Below are positions 6,799 through 13,282 of a stretch of DNA of 14,265 bases, piece by piece. The position numbers and the translations under genes were made by a program. The DNA comes from Nitrospinaceae bacterium (GTDB lineage: Bacteria > Nitrospinota > Nitrospinia > Nitrospinales > VA-1), in contig JAJDBA010000150.1 in the NCBI GenBank assembly GCA_029261675.1, forward strand, positions 1 to 14,265. The letters are read 5' to 3'. The notes under the pieces were generated by a model. It worked only from the letters and a program-made list of their open reading frames with translations, made no database searches and was not told the DNA's origin. Numbering within the stretch: position 1 is the stretch's first letter; each line of letters starts with the position of its first letter.

Positions 6799-7548
6799 TC
6801 AAGGATTATTCCCCTTATTTTTAAGGGAATCAAATAGCTCAATAGGGATAGGGATATAAGTATGATTGCCTTCATTGTTAGAGAGATCCAGCAAAGTCTG
6901 AAAAAATCGTAATTGCAAAGCAGGCGGATGGCTACCAATCAAGTCTGCCGCATCACAGGTTTTCTGAGCCGCTTCGAATTCGCCCTGGGCATTGATAACT
7001 TTTGCACGTCGTTCACGTTCGGCTTCTGCTTGTTTTGCTAATGCTCTTTGCATTTCCTGCGGCAGGTCAACGTTTTTAACTTCAACGTTTGCGACCTTGA
7101 CACCCCAAGGCTCGGTTTGTTCATCAATAACCTTTTGCAGATGAGCGTTGATCTCTTCGCGATTGGATAGCAGATCGTCAAGGGTGCTTTGCCCTAATAT
7201 ACTTCTTAATGTCGTCTGGGCAAGTTGAGAGGTTGCGTAAAGAAAATCTTCAACCTCGATGATCGCTTTTTGCGAGTCCACGACTCGAAAATAGATTACC
7301 GCGTTGACCTTCACGGTTACATTATCTTTAGTGATGATGTCTTGTGGGGGGACATCCATTACCACGGTTCGCAAACTGACCTTGACCATTTTCTGTATTC
7401 CGGGGAATACAATAATCATTCCAGGGCCCTTTACCTTCCAGAATCTTCCCCATAAAAAAATGACTCCTCTCTCGTATTCTCTTAATATTTTGATCATGCT
7501 GATAACCAACAAGATCAGTAAAATAAGAATGGTCGGTAGAGTATCCAT
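6799..7548 (-). CDS. Slipin / stomatin-like SPFH protein
   Basis: This is a 249-residue membrane scaffold of the stomatin/slipin branch of the SPFH superfamily, which forms oligomers on the inner membrane and organises membrane proteins or proteases. A hydrophobic N-terminal segment (about 5-18) anchors it. The SPFH domain (about 25-180) shows Pro-Gln-Asp-Ile-Ile-Thr-Lys-Asp-Asn-Val-Thr-Val (68-79), the Arg-Ser-Ile-Leu-Gly-Gln helix (115-120) and Leu-Leu-Ser-Asn-Arg-Glu-Glu-Ile. A charged Ala/Glu/Arg-rich coiled coil (about 165-200) and an Ile-Pro-Ile-Pro-Ile-Glu-Leu tail follow. The length is normal for slipin-2 types. A GGGAG ribosome site precedes the ATG. It heads the four-gene operon, 56 bp ahead of the DUF4175 gene. 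The usual NfeD partner is not adjacent, which suggests this copy has been recruited to the operon's own complex (inference). Confidence 0.92.
   Translation of the reverse strand: MDTLPTILILLILLVISMIKILREYERGVIFLWGRFWKVKGPGMIIVFPGIQKMVKVSLRTVVMDVPPQDIITKDNVTVKVNAVIYFRVVDSQKAIIEVEDFLYATSQLAQTTLRSILGQSTLDDLLSNREEINAHLQKVIDEQTEPWGVKVANVEVKNVDLPQEMQRALAKQAEAERERRAKVINAQGEFEAAQKTCDAADLIGSHPPALQLRFFQTLLDLSNNEGNHTYIPIPIELFDSLKNKGNNP
6808..6830 (-). other. Imperfect hairpin over the 3' end of the slipin gene
   Basis: CCCTTA (6812-6817) pairs with TAAGGG (6822-6827) around a TTTT loop, and three further A-T pairs extend the stem past a single bulged C. It covers the last codons of the slipin gene in the transcript. 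No U-tract follows, so it is not a standard terminator. A role in mRNA processing or in lowering downstream expression is possible but unproven. Confidence 0.35.
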
Positions 7549-7635
7549 AATGATTCTCCCAATAGGTTGCGATTACTACTTCAATAATAACAATTTTTGT
7601 GTGCCAAATCCGATTAATAATGGAAAGGCATTTCG

Positions 7636-7664
7636 TTGCTCTGAATGTGCATTTGAATTAAAAT
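7636..7664 (+). promoter_or_regulatory. Sigma70-type promoter of the peroxidase/MsrA operon
   Basis: TTGCTC (7636-7641, 4/6 match) and TAAAAT (7659-7664, 5/6 match) are separated by exactly 17 bp. Transcription would begin near 7671, about 20-30 nt before the first gene. This is the only convincing promoter before the four tightly packed rightward genes. I could not find an equally good promoter for the leftward slipin operon in the same 142-bp gap. Confidence 0.5.
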
Positions 7665-7690
7665 GGTACACACGTTAACGGCCCAAAATA

Positions 7691-8524
7691 ATGGAAATTT
7701 GCATGCGCCATATATATGTGTTGATACTTTTTGTTATTTTCCCCAATTCGGTGCTGGGGCAACCTTTACAGGTTTTCATTGATAGCAATGTGAACCAAAA
7801 AGGTCAGGTGCATTTGGCCTTAACTATGAAAAATACAGGTTCTAAACCCGTTTTTCATATTCAGCCGATGTTTCATTTTCACCACTCGATGTCTATGATG
7901 ACTGCAATTCGGGAGCTTGGGCCGGGGCAGAGCATTACTCTTGAGAATGACAAGCATCCACCGGTTCTTCGAGTTGGCAGATATCCTATTTCAGCCGGGG
8001 TAAAGTATGAAACCCTTTATGAAGGAGGGGAAAGTAAAACGGCTTTGCATACGGATTCTTTTTATTTTGAAGAACCCGTCAAATCAGAAGTCGGAGGCAG
8101 CATTCAATCTTCTGGTGGGCCGGCATCCTCTAATCTAAGGATCATGATTCAAAATAATTCGGATTCATTAAAAAATATCAGGATGATGTTGCTGTTGCCA
8201 CCGGGTATGATCGCAGAAAAATTTAATGGAATGATGGGGTTTACGCTAAGAGGTAATGAGAAGAAAAACTTTGATGTGACAGTAAAACGAGGTGAAAATT
8301 TGGATGAAGATCGTTTTCCCGTTCGGCTGATGGTAGAATATGGCGAGATGCTAAAGCATTATTCGGGAGAGATAAAAGGAATCATGCAGTTTTCTCCTTC
8401 CTGGTACTCTGCTAAGTATTTACCGCATTTTACAGTCCTTATAGTAATGGGGTTAATATGGATCGGAGTCTATTTTAGATTTTATAATTCAACAATTAAT
8501 ACGAAGGGAAAGATCAATGGCTAA
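7691..8524 (+). CDS. Signal-anchored Ig-like domain protein of unknown function
   Basis: The 277-residue product has an N-terminal signal (hydrophobic core about 8-16, likely cleavage after Val-Leu-Gly at 23) and a C-terminal membrane helix (about 244-264) followed by a short tail. It should therefore face the periplasm with its C-terminus in the cytoplasm. Two beta-rich domains lie between, about 25-130 and 135-230, with the pattern of NEW3/CARDB-like Ig folds (Leu-Ala-Leu-Thr-Met-Lys-Asn-Thr-Gly, then Leu-Gly-Pro-Gly-Gln). A dense His/Met patch at 56-70 (His-Ile-Gln-Pro-Met-Phe-His-Phe-His-His-Ser-Met-Ser-Met-Met) could bind copper, which is speculative. An ATG at 7703 is an equally plausible start. 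The last 8 bases overlap ppiC, so expression is coupled to the redox-repair genes downstream. I do not recognise a named family. Confidence 0.8.
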   Translation: MEICMRHIYVLILFVIFPNSVLGQPLQVFIDSNVNQKGQVHLALTMKNTGSKPVFHIQPMFHFHHSMSMMTAIRELGPGQSITLENDKHPPVLRVGRYPISAGVKYETLYEGGESKTALHTDSFYFEEPVKSEVGGSIQSSGGPASSNLRIMIQNNSDSLKNIRMMLLLPPGMIAEKFNGMMGFTLRGNEKKNFDVTVKRGENLDEDRFPVRLMVEYGEMLKHYSGEIKGIMQFSPSWYSAKYLPHFTVLIVMGLIWIGVYFRFYNSTINTKGKING

Positions 8525-8795
8525 AGCAAGCGCTCGACATATTCTGGTCAAAACCGAAGAAGCCTGTAAAGATTTAAAAAACAAGATTGAGGGGGGGGCA
8601 GATTTTGCTGATATGGCGAAACAACATTCAGAATGTCCATCTGGAAATGATGGCGGAAATTTAGGCGAATTCAGTCCTGGTCAAATGGTCCCTGAGTTTG
8701 ACACGGTCGTGTTCAATGACGATGTGGGAAAAGTTCATGGTCCTGTTAAAACTCAATTCGGATACCATCTGATCGAGATCACCAGCCGAAGCTAA
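8517..8795 (+). CDS. ppiC: Short parvulin peptidyl-prolyl cis-trans isomerase
   Basis: The 92-residue single-domain parvulin catalyses cis-trans isomerisation of peptidyl-proline bonds. Length and sequence match the small PpiC type (about 93 residues in E. coli). Active-site positions are all present: His8, Cys40, Met57, Phe61 and His84 in the final Gly-Tyr-His-Leu-Ile-Glu-Ile strand, plus the Asp-Gly-Gly-Asn-Leu-Gly-Glu-Phe loop (45-52). There is no signal peptide, so the enzyme is cytoplasmic unless exported by another route. An AAGGGA ribosome site lies inside the preceding gene, whose stop overlaps this start by 8 bp. A run of eight G bases (8591-8598) encodes part of Glu25-Gly26-Gly27. 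The msrA start follows the stop by 12 bp. Confidence 0.95.
   Translation: MAKASARHILVKTEEACKDLKNKIEGGADFADMAKQHSECPSGNDGGNLGEFSPGQMVPEFDTVVFNDDVGKVHGPVKTQFGYHLIEITSRS
8591..8598 (+). repeat. G8 homopolymer inside ppiC
   Basis: Eight consecutive G bases span codons 25-27 of ppiC. Loss or gain of one base would frameshift the protein after a quarter of its length. A synonymous GGA/GGT choice would avoid the tract, and it is conspicuous in a moderately AT-rich genome, but one tract is weak evidence for phase variation. It is also a common site of sequencing error. Confidence 0.9.
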
Positions 8796-8807
8796 ATAGG
8801 AGGAAGT

Positions 8808-9269
8808 ATGGCAACCGCAATTTTCGGAGCAGGATGTTTCTGGGGTATCGAAGTAGCCTTTGGTAAAGTGAAAGGAGTTACTTCCACTTCTGTCGGCTAC
8901 ACAGGAGGGGCTACAGAAAACCCGACTTATGAGCAAGTGTGTACGGGGAAAACCAACCACGCAGAAGTGGTTTGGGTTGAGTTCGACCCCTCGTCTGTTT
9001 CTTATGAAGAGTTGCTCGATGTGTTCTGGGGGTGTCATGACCCTACGACATTAAATAGGCAGGGACCAGATAGAGGCACACAGTATCGGTCTGTTATTTA
9101 TTTTGCTGATTCGGCTCAGGAAGCGGCTGCGATAAAATCTAAAGAAGATAACTCAGGGCGATTTCCAAATCCTATCGTTACGGAGATCACTGCAGCATCA
9201 AAGTATTATATTGCTGAAGACTATCATCAGAAATATCTAGCAAAAAGAGGGCTGGAAAACTGCCACTAA
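8808..9269 (+). CDS. msrA: Peptide-methionine (S)-S-oxide reductase MsrA
   Basis: MsrA reduces the S-epimer of methionine sulfoxide, free or in proteins, back to methionine at the expense of thioredoxin. The 153-residue product carries the signature Gly-Ala-Gly-Cys-Phe-Trp-Gly (7-13) with catalytic Cys10. Tyr-Thr-Gly-Gly (31-34), His51-Ala-Glu (51-53), His77-Asp-Pro-Thr and Asp-Arg-Gly-Thr-Gln-Tyr-Arg (88-94) also match the family. The likely resolving cysteine is Cys152 in the terminal Asn-Cys-His. Further cysteines are Cys45, at a position where E. coli MsrA also has one, and Cys76, where I would expect a non-cysteine residue. There is no signal peptide, so it should be cytoplasmic. A strong AGGAGGA ribosome site precedes the ATG. 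It lies third in the operon between ppiC (12 bp) and the peroxidase (16 bp). No MsrB gene is present nearby. Confidence 0.97.
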   Translation: MATAIFGAGCFWGIEVAFGKVKGVTSTSVGYTGGATENPTYEQVCTGKTNHAEVVWVEFDPSSVSYEELLDVFWGCHDPTTLNRQGPDRGTQYRSVIYFADSAQEAAAIKSKEDNSGRFPNPIVTEITAASKYYIAEDYHQKYLAKRGLENCH

Positions 9270-9285
9270 AGGAAAGAAGGAATTT

Positions 9286-10278
9286 ATGAGACACCTGATT
9301 ATTGCGGTCGTGTTTGGAGTTTTTTCGTTTTCAATTGCAGGGGCAGAAGAATCTGTTTATGATCCGGTCCCAGAAATAAAACATCCGGCAGACAATAAAT
9401 GGTCTAAGGAAAAAGAAGCGTTGGGGAAGATGCTTTATTTCGACCCACGTTTGTCGGGAAGCAACTGGATAAGTTGTGCCACCTGCCATAACCCCGGATT
9501 AGGTTGGGGAGATGGACTTCCGCGCACTATTGGAGATGGTCAGAAAGAATTAGGGCGACATGCTCCCACCATTATAAACAGTGGCTATTTTGAAACCCAG
9601 ATGTGGGATGGAAGAAAGAAAACTCTCGAAGATCAGGCGAAAGGCCCTATCGAAGCTACAGGTGAAATGAATCAGAACTTTGACGAACTAATCCGTGAGC
9701 TAAAAGCGATACCGGGTTATGTTAAACAATTCACCTCTGTGTTTGGAACAAATTCCCTGACAATTGACAATGTTGCCAAGGCCATTGCTACTTTTGAAAG
9801 ATCAGTTGTTTCAAAAAATGCCCCTTATGATAAGTATTGGGCTGGTGATAAAGCCGCCATGTCTGTATCGGCGGTGAACGGTATGAATCTGTTTTTTGGA
9901 AAGGCCAAGTGCGCTATTTGTCATAACGGTCCGGTTTTTACGGATAGTGGCTTTCATAATATTGGAGTTAAGGCGGCAGGGCCTTTGAAGGTTGACTTGG
10001 GGCGCTATAACGAAAGTAAAGCGGACTTCGACAAAGGTGCTTTTAAAACTCCTGGTTTGCGTAGCATTACTCAGTCTGCTCCTTATATGCATAATGGAAC
10101 TGAAGCTACCTTGGAAGATGTGATTGAGTTTTATGATCGAGGAGGAGATGTAAAAGAAAACTTGAGTCCGTTTATCACCCCTCTTGGATTGACCGCACAT
10201 GAGAAAAAGGATTTGGTTGAGTTTTTAATAGCTCTCGACGGAGAACCTATCGAGGTTGTTTTCCCAGATCTTCCGTAG
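9286..10278 (+). CDS. Periplasmic di-haem cytochrome c peroxidase (MauG/CcpA superfamily)
   Basis: The 330-residue protein has a signal peptide cleaved near Ala-Gly-Ala (20). Two c-type haem sites are visible: Cys-Ala-Thr-Cys-His (64-68) and Cys-Ala-Ile-Cys-His (209-213). Ala-Pro-Tyr-Met-His-Asn-Gly (265-271) supplies Met268, the expected axial ligand of the high-potential C-terminal haem. This points to a bacterial cytochrome c peroxidase that reduces H2O2 to water with electrons from a small cytochrome or cupredoxin, rather than a MauG-type oxygenase, which has Tyr there. Met-Trp-Asp-Gly-Arg (106-110) and Glu127 in Gly-Glu-Met fit the peroxidatic side. The length is typical. A purine-rich AGGAAAGAAGGA ribosome site lies just before the ATG. 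It ends the operon with ppiC and msrA, which suggests a peroxide-defence role, and a strong terminator follows 14 bp after the stop. Confidence 0.95.
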   Translation: MRHLIIAVVFGVFSFSIAGAEESVYDPVPEIKHPADNKWSKEKEALGKMLYFDPRLSGSNWISCATCHNPGLGWGDGLPRTIGDGQKELGRHAPTIINSGYFETQMWDGRKKTLEDQAKGPIEATGEMNQNFDELIRELKAIPGYVKQFTSVFGTNSLTIDNVAKAIATFERSVVSKNAPYDKYWAGDKAAMSVSAVNGMNLFFGKAKCAICHNGPVFTDSGFHNIGVKAAGPLKVDLGRYNESKADFDKGAFKTPGLRSITQSAPYMHNGTEATLEDVIEFYDRGGDVKENLSPFITPLGLTAHEKKDLVEFLIALDGEPIEVVFPDLP

Positions 10279-10292
10279 ATATCGTTAATAAA

Positions 10293-10324
10293 AAAAAGCC
10301 CCTGGATTATTCCAGGGGCTTTTT
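10293..10324. terminator. Strong bidirectional rho-independent terminator
   Basis: GCCCCTGGA (10298-10306) pairs perfectly with TCCAGGGGC (10311-10319) around a TTAT loop. The stem is flanked by an A-run on the left and TTTTT on the right, so each transcript ends in a U-tract. It lies between the stop of the peroxidase gene (10278) and that of the convergent chemoreceptor gene (10339), and serves both. Confidence 0.95.
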
Positions 10325-10338
10325 AGTTTTTGAATCCT

Positions 10339-13026
10339 TTAAATTCTAAATCTACTGACCAAGCCCTGCAGATCAACCGCAAGTTTTGAAAGTTCGTTGG
10401 CTGCATCCTTGGTCTGACTGGAGCCCTGTGTTGTCTCTTCCGCTGCCGTCGAAACACCAGCGATATTCTGTGAGATTTCCGCAACTCCTTTAGCGGCTTC
10501 CTGAACATTTCTCGACATTTCATTTGTCGTTGCGCTTTGTTCTTCAACCGCACTGGCAATGGTGTTGGAAATATCGTTTATTTTGTTAATGATAGTGCCA
10601 ATCTCCCCAATGGCATCAACAGCATCTCCTGTATTAGCTTGAATGGTCTGAACTTTATTACCAATTTCCTCTGTGGCTTTCGCTGTTTGAGTTGCAAGTT
10701 CTTTAACTTCATTAGCCACCACAGCAAAGCCTTTTCCTGCTTCACCAGCTCGAGCTGCTTCGATGGTAGCATTCAAGGCTAGCAAGTTGGTTTGTTCTGC
10801 AATAGAGGTGATCACTTTAACAACCTCACCAATTTCCTTAGAACTTTCGCCAAGGGTGCTTATGGTTTCATTGGTTCTCTTAGCTGCTTCAACGGCTTCG
10901 GTGGAGATTTGTGCTGCCTGTGTTGAATTGTTAGCGATCTCACTAATGCTAGCACTCATTTCTTCTGCGCCTGTTGCAACCGTCTGAACATTATTTCCCA
11001 CTTCTTCGCTGGCAGAAGCAACTACCCCAGCTTGAGCAGAAGTTTCTTCTGCATTGGCGGACATCGTCGTGCTGGTTGCCGTCAGTTCTTCTGCAGCAGC
11101 ACTGACAGATTCTGCATTTCTACTGATATCTCCTAAGTCGTTACGTAGGGTGGAAAGGAACTTTTTGAGACCTGCGCCCATTTGCCCAATTGCACTATCA
11201 CCGTTGACAGTTATTTCATGAGTGAGATCTCCATCTGAGGCAGCTTGAACAACCGTAAGCATAGAATTAACTTTATCCTGTAACTCATGAGCTTGTTGCT
11301 GTTCTTTTTCTGCTTGTTCTCTTTCCAGTCGAGATTTTTCGTCCATTGCTTTTCTATCTTGTTCTGCTTTTTCTAGCTTGAGAGCTTCCTGCTCTTTTGC
11401 AATCCGTGCCATTTCAGCATCGTTTTTTATTTTTTCTTTTAAGGCATTTACCATAGAGCTAAAAGAATCCGCTAACTCTCCCCTTAGTTCATACTTGTTG
11501 TCAAGATTGCCACTGGCAATATCTCCAGCTTGTGAAGCTATATTTTGCATGGCAACGCTCATATCATTGTAGGTGCTTTGTAGTTGTCCTATTTCATCTT
11601 TGGAAGTAATATTCAAAGTTTCACTTCTCAAATCACCATCTGCAATTTTGCGCATGGATCGGGCTATCTCTTGGATGCGTTTTGAAAATGTTGTAGCGAA
11701 GAACAAAGCTATTAAAAGTATTCCAAAGAACAACCCAATCCCGATATATATACTTGTGGCTCGAATTTCTTTTTGCACTGCAAAGGCTTCTTCTTCATCA
11801 ATCTCAGCAAGAATTCCCCATTTCAACCCTAAGATATCTACAGGAGCATATGCGCTTAAAACAGAAATTCCTCGGTAATCAGGAAAAACTTGAAAATCTG
11901 TTTTTCCATTTAAACTGGCAATCGAACCGGGGGTTTTAACCTCGCTGATTCCAATACTTGTTTTTAATACTTTTTGTTTTTCAATAGATCCAGGGTCGAC
12001 TTTCAATTCCTTTAGAAATTTGAAGTACTCTTCTGGTGATTCAATCAAGAACCGTGAATTATTTCTCATCTTAAAGTCTTGTCCAACCAGATAGACTTCT
12101 CCTGATTCTCCCAAACCCATTCCTTTCCAGTTATTTCCACCAGTCATTACATCGTTGATTCTGTCGACGGGAGCTTGAAAAATGAGCACTCCTATCTTTT
12201 CTCCCATATTGTAAATTGGAGATGCGATGAAAGATGCTGACGCATTGTAAGAAGGTTCATAGGGGGCAAAATCTTCGATTACCACCGCATTGGGGTCCGT
12301 TGTCATCAAAGCCTTGTTAAACACTTTTCCAATTCCAGAATCTTTATAGGGACCTGTCTTTAGGTTTGTTGCGTAGTCGACTTCATTGAAAACACTGTAA
12401 ACGATGAAACCCGTAGCCGCATCGACCAGGAAAATATCATAGTACCCAAACTCTTCAAGGAACTGGCGAATAGTGGGGTGGTATTGTCCGTGTGTTTGGC
12501 TATACAAAGTTTTATCACTTGCTGCATTTAATAAATGTTTTTCCCCTGTGGGATGTTGGTTTTCAGAAATATAAAGATTCTGCAAAATTTTAGAAGCCGT
12601 GCCTTTGGGAATCCATCGATTGATAGCCTCGTTGTTCGCGCCAGGGGTGTTTTCTTGTTGATAGCGGTAGCGTTCAATGAGTTTGTTTTCCAACATTTCG
12701 GTATCTATAGCGGGTGTTTGTTGTTCCACTTGATTGAATGCCGTCGTAAATTTATCCATTGCATCGACGATCATAAAGTTTTTTGAATAGGTGTTGGCTT
12801 GCGAAGCAATATTTTTGAAATAGCTTTCGATTTGTATTCTTTTAGTTTCACGGAGAGAAACCAAGCGATCCTTACTGGTATCTAATGTGAGGTGAGAAAC
12901 TTTTTCAGCAGAATAAAAATAAAAGACTATGAAGGGAGTTAACCCTATGAGAACCAGTAGTGCCGATATTTTTTGTTTTAAGCCGGATGCTTGGCCTTTC
13001 CTATTTTGGGCTGTATGTTCAGACAT
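10339..13026 (-). CDS. Methyl-accepting chemotaxis protein with large periplasmic sensor and multiple HAMP segments
   Basis: The 895-residue transmembrane chemoreceptor passes ligand signals to CheA/CheW. TM1 is at about 18-38. A periplasmic sensor of about 385 residues follows and looks like a double Cache-type region, with Tyr-Tyr-Asp-Ile-Phe-Leu-Val-Asp (195-202) and Tyr-Arg-Gly-Ile-Ser-Val-Leu-Ser-Ala-Tyr (384-393). TM2 is at about 425-446. HAMP 1 spans about 447-500, with likely further HAMP-like units at about 496-535 and 584-631 separated by a charged coiled coil (535-583). The signalling domain (about 640-893) has the hairpin tip Glu-Gln-Thr-Asn-Leu-Leu-Ala-Leu-Asn-Ala (744-753). No NWETF-type CheR/CheB tether is present; the protein ends Phe-Arg-Ile. 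GAGGAG (13038-13043) lies 11 bases before the ATG. No che genes are nearby, so it is an orphan receptor. Its ligand cannot be told from sequence. Confidence 0.96.
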   Translation of the reverse strand: MSEHTAQNRKGQASGLKQKISALLVLIGLTPFIVFYFYSAEKVSHLTLDTSKDRLVSLRETKRIQIESYFKNIASQANTYSKNFMIVDAMDKFTTAFNQVEQQTPAIDTEMLENKLIERYRYQQENTPGANNEAINRWIPKGTASKILQNLYISENQHPTGEKHLLNAASDKTLYSQTHGQYHPTIRQFLEEFGYYDIFLVDAATGFIVYSVFNEVDYATNLKTGPYKDSGIGKVFNKALMTTDPNAVVIEDFAPYEPSYNASASFIASPIYNMGEKIGVLIFQAPVDRINDVMTGGNNWKGMGLGESGEVYLVGQDFKMRNNSRFLIESPEEYFKFLKELKVDPGSIEKQKVLKTSIGISEVKTPGSIASLNGKTDFQVFPDYRGISVLSAYAPVDILGLKWGILAEIDEEEAFAVQKEIRATSIYIGIGLFFGILLIALFFATTFSKRIQEIARSMRKIADGDLRSETLNITSKDEIGQLQSTYNDMSVAMQNIASQAGDIASGNLDNKYELRGELADSFSSMVNALKEKIKNDAEMARIAKEQEALKLEKAEQDRKAMDEKSRLEREQAEKEQQQAHELQDKVNSMLTVVQAASDGDLTHEITVNGDSAIGQMGAGLKKFLSTLRNDLGDISRNAESVSAAAEELTATSTTMSANAEETSAQAGVVASASEEVGNNVQTVATGAEEMSASISEIANNSTQAAQISTEAVEAAKRTNETISTLGESSKEIGEVVKVITSIAEQTNLLALNATIEAARAGEAGKGFAVVANEVKELATQTAKATEEIGNKVQTIQANTGDAVDAIGEIGTIINKINDISNTIASAVEEQSATTNEMSRNVQEAAKGVAEISQNIAGVSTAAEETTQGSSQTKDAANELSKLAVDLQGLVSRFRI

Positions 13027-13051
13027 AATAAATTTTTCTCCTCAGAAAATT

Positions 13052-13080
13052 TAGTAGGCACAGTAGGTATTAGTAGGTAT
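13052..13080 (-). repeat. Triple short direct repeat in the chemoreceptor leader
   Basis: Three near-tandem copies with an identical AGTAGG core (starts 13053, 13062, 13072 on the plus strand) are spaced 9 and 10 bp, and the last two share AGTAGGTAT. In the transcript they read CCUACU. They lie between the predicted transcription start (near 13156) and the ribosome site at 13038-13043, so they could be a protein-binding array or an RNA element controlling translation. The function is unknown. Confidence 0.7.
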
Positions 13081-13150
13081 AAGCCTTAAGCAAGCTTTGT
13101 ACTCTAATTTATGGTTCCCGGTATTTATTCAAACTGCAAGGTTTGTTTTG

Positions 13151-13183
13151 GATTATCCTTTTAATATAATTAATTAGATAATC
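13151..13183. promoter_or_regulatory. Inverted repeat overlapping the chemoreceptor promoter
   Basis: GATTATC (13151-13157) and GATAATC (13177-13183) are perfect 7-bp inverted repeats with a 19-bp AT-rich gap. The right arm falls in the promoter spacer and the left arm at the predicted start site. Such a position would suit a repressor operator. An arm-length match in AT-rich DNA can also arise by chance. Confidence 0.4.
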
Positions 13184-13191
13184 AATGTAAA
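13163..13191 (-). promoter_or_regulatory. Sigma70-type promoter of the chemoreceptor
   Basis: On the minus strand TTTACA (13186-13191, 5/6 match) and TATATT (13163-13168, 5/6 match as TATAAT) are separated by exactly 17 bp. Transcription should begin near 13156, leaving a leader of about 130 nt. I found no sigma28 (FliA) consensus in this 256-bp gap, although many chemoreceptor genes use that factor. Confidence 0.6.
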
Positions 13192-13282
13192 GGTAATTTG
13201 CGGGGGTGTTATGGTATGGCGAAGTTATTCGGTATATTCACTCAATTATGACATGTATGGGGAATTTGGGGCGATCTGAAGA

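Noticed and set aside
7575..7610. Sigma54 promoter for the slipin operon (minus-strand TGGCAC)
   Set aside because: The -12 element is missing: TTGTT lies two bases too far and lacks the GC, so the consensus is not met.
9811..10200. 129-codon minus-strand ORF
   Set aside because: It lies wholly within the di-haem peroxidase coding region on the other strand.
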